Shown here: one piece after another, positions 54,833-63,575 of the stretch
How positions within the stretch are numbered: the stretch's first letter is position 1
How the letters are laid out: every line of letters begins with the position of its first letter
NCBI RefSeq assembly: GCF_004193775.1
Contig: NC_041007.1
Coordinates: forward strand, 23,835,696 to 23,899,695
Direction: 5' to 3'
Source of the DNA: Glycine soja
Lineage: Eukaryota; Streptophyta; Magnoliopsida; Fabales; Fabaceae
Length of the DNA stretch: 64,000 nt
Notes under the pieces: generated by a model
Database searches by the model: none
The model's input: only the letters and a program-made list of their open reading frames with translations
Told to the model about the DNA's origin: nothing
Position numbers and translations under genes: made by a program

Positions 54833-56876
54833 ATGATGGAAGGAGATCTCATCAAAGGAATCAGCCAACTCCTTGATATAGGCTTTGTAGGGTATCAGCT
54901 TGGGGTCTCAAGTTTCCCATTCCCCTCTCAGCTGGTGGATCACCAACGCTGAGTCTCCGTACACCTTGAGTAGCTTGACATTGGAGTCAATCGCCGCCTG
55001 GACGGCCAGGGCACATGCTTCATACTCAGCCATATTGTTGGTGCAGTCAAACCCCAACCTGGCTGTGAAAGGCATACATTGATTGTCTGGAGAGACCAAT
55101 ACTGCTCCAATGCCATGGCCTAGAATGTTTGACGCTCCATCAAACCATACGGTCCATTTGTCCCGGTCCTCATCTAGTTTTTCCTCAAACAAGGCCATTA
55201 TGTCCTCATCTGGGAATTTGGGATGCATGGGTTGATAGTCGTTGAGAGGCTGCTGAGCCAAATAATCTGCTAAGGCGCTTCCTTTTATCGCCTTTTGGGT
55301 GACGTAAACTATATCAAACTCGGATAGCAAGACTTGCCACTGGGTGATCCGTCCCGTGAGAGCTGGCTTTTCAAAGATGTACTTAACCGGGTCCATCTTA
55401 GATATCAACCAGGTGGTATGGCTCAGCATGTATTGTCTTAGGCGATGGGATGCCCAGACTAAAGCACAACACGTTCTTTTGAGCAGGGAGTAATTCATTT
55501 CACAGGCCGTGAACTTCTTACTCAAGTAGTAGACAACGCGCTCTTTCTTTCCGGACTCATCATGTTGCCCCAGCATACATCCCATCGACTTGTCCAAAAT
55601 CATCATATACAAGATGAGAGGCCTTCCGAGTACCGGTGGCATAAGCACAGGAGGATTTATGAGACACTTTTTGATCCTCCCAAATGCCTCTTGACAATCC
55701 TCATTCCAACGGACGGTTTGGTTTTTGCCTAAGAGTTTGAACAATGACTCACAAATAGCAATGAGCTGTGATATGAATCCGGCAATATAATTCAAACGTC
55801 CTAGGAAACCTCGGACTTGCCTCTCGGTACGGGGTTCCGGCATCTCAAGGATGGCCTTCACCTTTTCGGGGTCCACCTCTATCCCTTTCTGGCTTACGAT
55901 GAAACCTAGCAACTTCCCTGATTTGACCCCGAAGGTACACTTAGCGGGGTTTAACCTCAATTGATACCTCCTAAGCCTTTCAAACAACTTCCGCAGGTTG
56001 ACAAGGTATTCCTCCTTGGTCTTAGATTTGGCAATTATGTCGTCCACGTAGACCTCAATCTCTTGGTGCATCATATCGTGGAACAAAGCTACCATAGCCT
56101 GTTGATAAGTTGCCCCGACATTCTTGAGTCCAAAGGACATCACCTTGTAACAGAACGTTCCCCACAGGGTGACGAAGGTAGTCTTTTCCATATTCTCTGG
56201 CGCCATCTTTATTTGATTGTAACTAGAGAACCCATCCATGAAGGAAAACAAAGCGAATTTGGTCGTATTATCCACGAGGATATCGATGTGCGGCAAAGGA
56301 AAGTTGTCTTTGGGATTGGCCCGATTCAGGTCCCGATAATCCACACACATTCGCGCCTTCCCATCCTTCTTAGGGACTGGTACAATGTTGGCAACCCATT
56401 CTGGGTACTGAGCGACAACTAAAAACCAGCGTCAAATTGTTTCTTTACCTCTTCTTTTATTTTCAAGGATATCTCGGGCTTCATCCTCCTTAGTTTTTGT
56501 TTTACCGGGGAACACTCAGGATTTAGGGGTAATCGGTGTTGTACAATGTCAGAACTCAAACCGGGCATATCTTGGTACGACCAAGCAAAGATGTCTTGGT
56601 AGTCTCTTAGCAGGGCTGTTAATTCTTCACGGATGGGTACGGTCATACCTGTGCCTATCTTTACTTCCCTTTTTCCACTGCCAGTTCCTAAGTCTACTAG
56701 TTCTGTCTCTTCTTGATGAGGCCCTATTTCTTGTTCCTCATGGACGACTATCCTTTCCAACTCCAGGGGAAGTCCCACATTCTCGTTCTCTTCATCTTCT
56801 GTTTGATTCGTTTCTTGCTTGAAATTGATGGGCGGGTCCCAGGTATTAGTACCTTCGAGGGAATCGTCGTCGGATC
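54833..56876 (-). pseudogene. RT and dual RNase H of Ogre element 5, integrase missing
   Basis: Minus strand after the intron: linker (56875-56780), RT N-terminus (56778-56419; DYQDIFAWSYQDMPGL), a one-base shortening of a T-run near 56413 that breaks the frame, RT core (56350 on; CVDYRDLN, YVDD at 56050-56039), gypsy RNase H, then archaeal-type RNase H (WTVWFDGASN, NMAEYEACALA, KVYGDSALVIHQL with Asp, Glu and Asp visible). An in-frame TGA at 54905-54907, probably from CGA, follows GEWET. About 25 codons later pol stops at a deletion that removes the end of RNase H and all integrase. Two RNase H domains in this order define Ogre/Tat. Confidence 0.9.
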
Positions 56877-57057
56877 TAGCATTTTAAACGTAAAGAAATA
56901 AAGATGCAAATGGATGAGAGTGAGTAGAGACGCAGGAACAGATGAAGAAAGATCTTTGTATTATAAATTCAGGAACAAAAGACACAAAGCCTTAACAAAA
57001 GGAAACTCTAAAGCCTAGGCCCAACTGTAGAGCTTTTAAAGCCATAAAAAGGTTTAC
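56876..57057 (-). other. Probable spliceosomal intron of Ogre pol (182 bp)
   Basis: On the minus strand GT (57057-57056) to AG (56877-56876), T-rich with a pyrimidine run before the acceptor. The upstream frame ends at an in-frame TAA just inside, and removal would join the G-patch frame to the RT frame in phase. Ogre elements are known to have an intron between protease and RT; this fits in position and size class. Confidence 0.75.
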
Positions 57058-57569
57058 ATTATGCTTGTCGCGTAAATGTCCGAGCGCTCCTCCACTCGCC
57101 AATTTCCTAGTCGGAAATCAGGAGGGCATGGTCGTACCATATCTGACCCACTCGGAGCACCATCTTCGCATATTGCAACGACTTGGCCTTTGTCCCCTAG
57201 ACCCGCGCTTATAAAGCTCCTACTTATGTGGCAGGGCGGGCCTCCTTCGTCTTCTTGTCTTAATCGCGAGCCTTGACTTCTGCTTTTCCTTCCCGCAATG
57301 CTTTTCCTTATATCTACCTGTGTGGGTTTATAGCCTAACCCAAACTTCCCACGATTTCCTTTGGCGCTTATCAGGCTAGTTATGCCGCCGTTGTCCTTGC
57401 CTAAACCCATTCCGGGCTCGTAACCATTCCCCAACATTACCCGGGCCACCATTACTGCCGTATCTGACAGGCAAGGTTGCCCAGAGAAGGAATCCATGGA
57501 GGAAATGCTTACCACCTCGAAAGACTGGAAAGCGGTTTCTAATGACTCCTCCGCGGCCTCCACATATGG
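57054..57569 (-). pseudogene. G-patch-containing exon of Ogre pol, truncated by element 6
   Basis: Minus-strand open frame, 57563-57054, with LGNGYEPGMGLGKDNGGITS and GNRGKFGLGYKP, a glycine-rich G-patch-like motif found between protease and RT in some retroelements and thought to bind RNA. The protease that should precede it is cut off at 57569/57570 by the LTR of element 6. TATGG (57565-57569) is the presumed target duplication. Confidence 0.8.
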
Positions 57570-59219
57570 TGTCGCAACCTACCCTTCGGCGGAAGGGCGA
57601 CGCGTGACTCGCGGGATGCGTGTTCCACGAAAGGAATACGCGCGGAGTCGCCACCAACGTTTATTTGAGGAAAACGTCGGAAAAACCGGAAAAGACGCGA
57701 TCTACGAACTTTTAAGTGAAAGGTTCGGGAGTTGTATTTACGCACGGGGAAGGTATTAGCACCCCACACGTCCGCCCCAAGGGACGGCAGCCTTTAATCG
57801 AATGTGCAAACATGACTTTGATTTTTTATGTTCCCTTTTTATGTCTCTATATCCTTTATACCCTTTTTATATTTTCTCTTTTTGTGGTCGACAAGGGTGT
57901 TTCCCTTTGCTCCTACGTATTCCTCAATTTGGGATGAGAAAATCAGACCTACGTAGTTCTTTTTTATCAAGTGATTTTTTTTTACTTTAAGAGGTGATCA
58001 TTTTAAGGCGTTGGACCTTAAAAATGATCCATTTTACTTAGTGAGAAAATGAAATGACAAACTTCAAAAGCCTATTTTTATGGACGAGCTTGACTAGGCG
58101 AATTGATTTTAGCCTTTAGTCTCACTTTAGTTATTAATCAATTCGATTAAGAATGAGAAATCCCAAAGAGAAAACGTCCGATTGATTTTCCGCTTTATTT
58201 TACTAAAAGATGTCTTTTTGATTATTATATTATTTCTTACCTCTTTTTGATTTCCAACGTGGTTACGGCACGACCGAACGGTCGGAATTTATTTTAACCG
58301 AAGTTAATGGATAATACAATTCAAACGTTCGGTGGAAATTTATTTTATTTTTAAGTTAAGCGAGAAATGACTTAAGTAAAATGGCTTAAGCACGTCAACA
58401 GGGGGTATAAAAAGTAAACAAAACGAGAATAAAAATGCACGAAACACAATGTGGACCACTACGGGTACATAGAATGAATCGAAAAGCTTGGTTCGAGGTA
58501 CTTACCCGTTAAAGATTGAAGAACGATGAAGAACAAATGAAGAACGTCGAAGAACGGTTGAAACCTTTGCGAAATTCTTCACGGAAAACGTTACGGAAAC
58601 GTTTCGGAAGCGCCTCGGCTTAGATTTTCTTCACGGAAACGATTTTTCCAAGCAAATTCGAAAGAGAGAGAAGTGCCAAAGGGGCTGAACCCTTTTCTTC
58701 TTCACTTCCTCCCCTATTTATAGCAAAATAGGGGAGGTGGTTGCCGCCCAGCTCGCCCAGGCGAGCCAGGTTGCTTCCTCCAGAAGCAACAGCCTTCTGG
58801 AGGAATATTCTGGAGGGCCCAAGTGGGCCTGGGTGCTATTTGCACCCCCATTTTTACTAAGTACACCCCCTCTGCTTTTTTTGGTGATTCTTTTTTTCGT
58901 AAATTTACGGAAACTTACGAATTTTGTAACGATACTCGTTTTCTTTCCGTAATGTTACGGAACCTTGCGGATTACATAATCATCCCCTTTTTGACTTACG
59001 GAATGTTACGAAACCTCACTTAATTATGCAACGATGCTTCCATTTGATTTCCGGTGTGTCACGGAAACTTACGAATTGTGCATCAATATTTTTTTGGTTT
59101 TTCGGCATGTCCTGGAATTTCACAAATTGCCTAATGATGGGTACCAAGCACCTCACAAGGACCAAAGAAAGGTCGCATGTCATCAAGCAAAGGTCCCCGG
59201 ACGAAATTAGGGTATGACA
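57570..59219 (-). mobile_element. 3' LTR of element 6 (1650 bp)
   Basis: TGTCGCAACC...GGGTATGACA in plus orientation. TACGTA module (57885-57965), long hairpin with centre GGCGTTGGACC (57996-58029; arms GATCATTTTAA and TTAAAAATGATC), TATA (58714-58723) and palindrome AGCTCGCC-CA-GGCGAGCC (58750-58767). Confidence 0.9.
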
Positions 59220-59643
59220 GTTGCCCCTCTTTACTTGTCTTTTATTGGAGATAAAAGGAAAGTAAAGATAAGACACTAATTTCGTTCCTCTCGATTGACG
59301 AGAGTCGCGGGTGACCATAAAATCTCCACATGCAAATGACTTGTTGTTCCCGGATTTTCACAAATTGCCTAACGATGGGTGCCAAGCACCTCACAAGGAC
59401 CAAAGAAAGGTCGCATGTCATCAAGCAAAGGTACCCGGACGAAAATTAGTGTATGACACTAATTTCGCTCCTCTCGGTTGACGAGAGTCGCGGGTGACCA
59501 TAAAATCTCCACATGCAAATGACTTGTTGTTCCCGGAGGAACAAAAGGTGCAGAAGACTATGTCAGCCTCTGCATGCTATCAAGCGTTCTGTCTTACAGA
59601 TAGCAAAAGAATGTTTATACGGATAACCACTCGGGTATTTCCG
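59220..59643 (-). other. Polypurine region and start of 3' untranslated region, element 6
   Basis: 59220-59265 is the conserved inverted repeat with the polypurine tract. 59280-59360 and 59455-59535 are duplicates (both with GACGAGAGTCGCGGGTGACC). The segment between them (59340-59450) repeats the end of the LTR (59105-59216), including CCCGGACGAAAATTAG, so a piece of the LTR end is duplicated inside the element. Confidence 0.75.
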
Positions 59644-60256
59644 CGTATCATCGGGCTCGCCGCCTCTGGATGATACAAGGGTGCAGAATGACCAAATTTG
59701 GTCTCTGCTTGTCATCGAGCCCGCCGCCTCTGGATGACAAAAGGGTGCGGATAACCGTAAGGTATCTCCGCGTATCATCGGGCCCGCCGCCTCTGGATGA
59801 TACAAGGGTGCAGAATGACCAAACTTGGTCTCTGCTTGTCATCGGGCCCGCCGCCTCTGGATGACAAAAGGGTGCGGATAACCGTAAGGTATCTCCGCGT
59901 ATCATCGGGCCCGCCGCCTCTGGATGATACAAGGGTGCAGAATGACCAAACTTGGTCTCTGCTTGTCATCGGGCCCGCCGCCTCTGGATGACAAAAGGGT
60001 GCGGATAACCGTAAGGTATCTCCGCGTATCATCGGGCCCGCCGCCTCTGGATGATACAAGGGTGCAGAATGACCAAATTTGGTCTCTGCTTGTCATCGGG
60101 CCCGCCGCCTCTGGATGACAAAAGGGTGCGGATAACCGTAAGGTATCTCCGCGTATCATCGGGCCCGCCGCCTCTGGATGATACAAGGGTGCAGAATGAC
60201 CAAATTTGGTCTCTGCTTGTCATCGGGCCCGCCGCCTCTGGATGACAAAAGGGTGC
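59644..60256 (-). repeat. 127-bp tandem array with four hairpins per unit
   Basis: 4.8 nearly identical copies (starts 59644, 59771, 59898, 60025, 60152). Each unit has GTATCATC/GATGATAC and TTGTCATC/GATGACAA around a shared GGGCCCGCCGCCTCTG centre, plus GCAGA...TCTGC enclosing GACCAAATTTGGTC, and GCGGA...TCCGC enclosing ACC-GTAA-GGT. Repeated short ORFs on both strands here are artefacts of the array. Confidence 0.95.
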
Positions 60257-62324
60257 ATGTCACATGACCTCAGGGTCAGTATGACAAAGATTATGGGGCG
60301 GCCGACAAAAGCAAGGCTCTTGCTCCTACGTATCCTCCAATGAGGAATTCAGACCTACGTAGTTCTTGATAACTTGTGAGACTTGAAAAGTCTCCATCGG
60401 AAAATGCTGACATCTCCGGAAAGGGCGCAGATGACCATATTGGTCTCTGCTCGTGAATCACACTTGGGGTCACTGAATGACGAGGTGCGGATAACCGTAA
60501 GGTGTCTCCGCGGGCTACCAGCTCTTGAGTCATGGCAACAAAAGGCGGTGTGGTCGACAAAAGCGAGGCTCTTGCTCCTACGTATCCTCCAATGAGGAAC
60601 TCAGACCTACGTAGTTCTGGATAACTTGTGAGATTTGAAAAAGTCTCGGTGTTTTCTCCACTAAAATGCCAACATGCTTTAGCAAGGAGACAAATATTCC
60701 AACTGATTTAGAGCAGCATATGCTTTTTTGAGTGAAAAACAATGCGTCTACCGGGGAAGGAGAGTCTGCTGATGAAATCTCCCATAACCATAAATGAGAT
60801 TTTGGATGTTAGCATTTCATTTCTAAATGATCATTTAGAGGAAACACTGGGTTCGACAAAAATAGAAGAAATCCACTCAAAGTGTATCAATCTCGCACAG
60901 GTAAGTGTTTCATCCTAATTCCGAACCATAGATATGTCATGACTTGACTTTGCAAATTATTTCCTATCAAATCAAAAATTACATGCGTGATCACGGATCA
61001 AATAGGACTTCCCTTGGGAATGGGTTCTTTTGGTGGTTTTTTTTTTTTCCGGCTTTTGTGTGTTTTTGGCTTTTGATTTTTCTGGCTTTTTCCTTTTCTG
61101 TTCTGGTTTAGTGTGGGGCGAAAAAAGGTCGCTATCGCATAAGATTTTTCCTGGCAACTAAAGGGGGAAGATCATTTTAGGTCATGGTTCCCTTTCCTTC
61201 TTTTTATTCATTTGGTGACAATTCTGTATTGTTCAGATATTGTCCGGTCGAAAGACCTTTCTGCATATTATTTTTTTTGATCGGGAACTTTCTTCCCTTT
61301 CTTCTTCTCTTTTTTCTTTCTCCCATTCATTGATTGGGAATTTCCTTTCCTTCCTTTTTTGCTTTCTCTTTGATTGGGAATTTCCTTTCCTTCCTTTTTT
61401 TTTTTGCTTCCGAGGGTAAGGTTTATGGTGAGTCAGGATTTTGGCTCAAGGCTTGTAGAATGGCTAGACATGATACATGTCAGGGTTTGGTTTGGTTCAA
61501 GGATAAAAAGGGATGCCCCACATTATTTCCATGACACAAATGCAAAAATGATGATTTGGAAATTTTATGCAAAACTGGTCATGCATGCACCTATGTGGAC
61601 GCTCAAGTGTCAAATTTTTATGGTCATGTGATGCTAGGGCTCAGGATTCATTTCCTCTATTTTAAATCAACCCAATGTTTCCAAAATATGTTCTTTTATC
61701 AATTTGTGCATTCATCCGGGTCCATTTCGGGCGTCCGGGGAAATTTCACAGCATTCACCCTTCAGGTGTAGACACGTTTTTTTCTCTTCAAAAATCGGTT
61801 ATGATCAATGAATTTTTTTCGAAGAAGAGTTGGAAATCATCTCTTTTCAAAAGCATGTCGGTTTTTAGCTAGACAACTTATTTTCTCTTTTTCCACCTTT
61901 TTCCTTACTTGCCTTCTTCTTTTTTCTTATTTGCTCTCTTTTTCTTTACTTGCCCTCTTCTTTTTTCTTATTTGCTCTCTTTTTCTTTACTTGCCCTCTT
62001 CTTTCCCTTTTGTTCTCTTTTCCATTTCATTTTCTTTTCTTTTCTATTTTTATTTTTATCATGATTTTTTTTTGTTTATTTTACATATATACTTTTGGAC
62101 GATGTTCCTAAACGAAGAACTCTACACGGTTCCAGAATTTCAAACATCATCGATAGTAATGATATATAAATACTAACGCAACAATCTAAACAAAAATGTA
62201 TGCGCTGTACAAATGACAATCGAAACAACAAAAACAAACATTAGTCTCTCAAGTCAAAACAATAACATAGAATAAAAATGACAAAAGAAATATGAAAGAA
62301 AACATGAATCTGGGGATCTCCCAG
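60257..62324 (-). other. Long 3' untranslated region of element 6
   Basis: Two TACGTA modules (60295-60375, 60550-60625). 60615-61325 is homologous to 54160-54830. A T/C-rich stretch has a duplicated GATTGGGAATTTCCTTTCC (61333-61400) and a 41-bp pyrimidine repeat (about 61880-62000). No credible ORF; small hydrophobic frames such as 61808-62176 come from the pyrimidine tract. Confidence 0.7.
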
Positions 62325-63575
62325 TCACGTATCTCCACTCCCTCCCAAGAAGTCAAGCAAATCGGCCATCTCCTCATCCTCGTGGGCTTCTTCTCCATCG
62401 CCGGGAGCTTCTGGGGGTGCCTCTCCTGCTTGGGCCTCGGGCCAATCTCCGGGCCATGCAACCTCTGCCCTGAACTGGTCTGGAGTAGGGCATGAAACAG
62501 AAGCGAAGCCCTGGCTCTGCATGCTAAGGCTCATCTGGTACAGACAATCATGGGTCCGTACATGTGCTCGGTGGTTGGCCGCCTGCTGGCGAACCAAATG
62601 CCGTAAATACTGCTCCATGTCAAATGCCCCAGCCTGGCCAGCCTGATGAGGTGGTGGGGGCGCGCCTGCGGCCTGTGGAGCATCACCCTGAGCCTGTCTC
62701 TGGGTACAATACTTCTCAATAAAAGCCCGGGTGATGGGCGACCGAATCACCTTGGTAGGTGCAACGGGGACTCCGAACGACTGGCAGAGTCCTGTGATCA
62801 GTGCAGGGAATCCCAGGGCCCTGTTGGACTTATCTGGGTCCAAAGGGTGCCTAGTGGGCACCATACCTGCAAAAATATAGATGGCATCAGCGATCAACTG
62901 AGCCACATGGATGCTCATCCGTGTCAGGATGGCGTACACCAGCTGGCACTTCGGCATGGGGAGGTCGGAATTATGATCGGTGGGCAGGATGTTGCTGAGG
63001 AGCAACGTCATCCATATATGGGTCAGGGTGGTCATGTTGGTGCGCATGATTCGCACTCGCCTCCCTGCAGCAGTCCGGGCAAAATCCTGTCCCGGTATAC
63101 ATAGCAGCTGGGCGATGGCCTCCTCATCGAACCCGTCAGACCGGTTCCTCCTCTGGCCATACTCACATTCCTGGCCCTCTTCCAACACCAACGGATATCC
63201 TAGGAGTTGGCCGATAGCGTCGGCATCAAACGGGATCCACTGACCCCTTACCCAGGATCTCATGTCACGCACGCCCTCCTCTGTTGGCCAAGCATTGGCA
63301 TAAAACTCAAGGACTATTTCTGGATCAAACTTGGCCATGGGAGTAACCAGTGATGCCCACCGCCGGCGCCCTATTTCCTCCTGGAAATCAGCATACTCGT
63401 CGTCCCTGAGCTGGACGCGTCGCTCCCGGAGAAACGACCATCCCTTGATGGCCTCGAAGCGCTGCTGGTGTACAGCACTCCTAAAGCGGTGACTATCATA
63501 CTCCGGAGCGGAACTAGTTCCTTCGGCTGCCTTGTCCTTCCTGGACCTCTTTGAGGCAAGCTTCCTCGGGGCCAT
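62325..63575 (-). CDS. Intact 'putative plant transposon protein' ORF of element 6 (416 aa)
   Basis: Minus strand; ATG at 63575 (MAPRKLASKRSRKDKAAEG) is the first ATG. The frame is open to 63590 only through a TTG. Basic N-terminus; central domain with EIVLEFYAN, VRGQWIPFDADAIGQLL, QLLCIPGQDFA, RTNMTTLTHIWMTLLLSNI and LGFPALITGLC; a proline/alanine-rich segment; a predicted helical stretch (MEQYLRHLVRQQAANHRAH); and an acidic tail ending LLDFLGGSGDT. It aligns fully with the broken ORF of element 8. Extra ORFs between pol and the 3' LTR are known in the Tat lineage; the function is unknown. Its intactness amid decayed neighbours suggests a young or constrained gene. It could instead belong to another element nested here. 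Confidence 0.75.
   Translation of the reverse strand: MAPRKLASKRSRKDKAAEGTSSAPEYDSHRFRSAVHQQRFEAIKGWSFLRERRVQLRDDEYADFQEEIGRRRWASLVTPMAKFDPEIVLEFYANAWPTEEGVRDMRSWVRGQWIPFDADAIGQLLGYPLVLEEGQECEYGQRRNRSDGFDEEAIAQLLCIPGQDFARTAAGRRVRIMRTNMTTLTHIWMTLLLSNILPTDHNSDLPMPKCQLVYAILTRMSIHVAQLIADAIYIFAGMVPTRHPLDPDKSNRALGFPALITGLCQSFGVPVAPTKVIRSPITRAFIEKYCTQRQAQGDAPQAAGAPPPPHQAGQAGAFDMEQYLRHLVRQQAANHRAHVRTHDCLYQMSLSMQSQGFASVSCPTPDQFRAEVAWPGDWPEAQAGEAPPEAPGDGEEAHEDEEMADLLDFLGGSGDT

Larger units (their letters stand above)
41322..57569 (-). mobile_element. Ogre/Tat element 5, integrase-deleted, containing SIRE1
   Basis: Minus strand from right to left: G-patch exon, intron, RT, two RNase H domains, a deletion of integrase, 3' untranslated region, 58-bp hairpin array (split by SIRE1), purine tract and 3' LTR (41322-43114). 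The 5' LTR, gag and protease are not visible because element 6 is inserted at 57570. The dual RNase H and the intron between protease-side and RT coding parts are hallmarks of Ogre/Tat. Confidence 0.85.

Noticed and set aside
59648..60245. Repeated 64- to 94-codon frames on both strands
   Set aside because: They are the same frame repeated by the 127-bp array; no independent coding evidence.
61808..62176. 122-codon hydrophobic frame suggesting a membrane protein
   Set aside because: Encoded by T/C-rich low-complexity repeats; no homologue or context.
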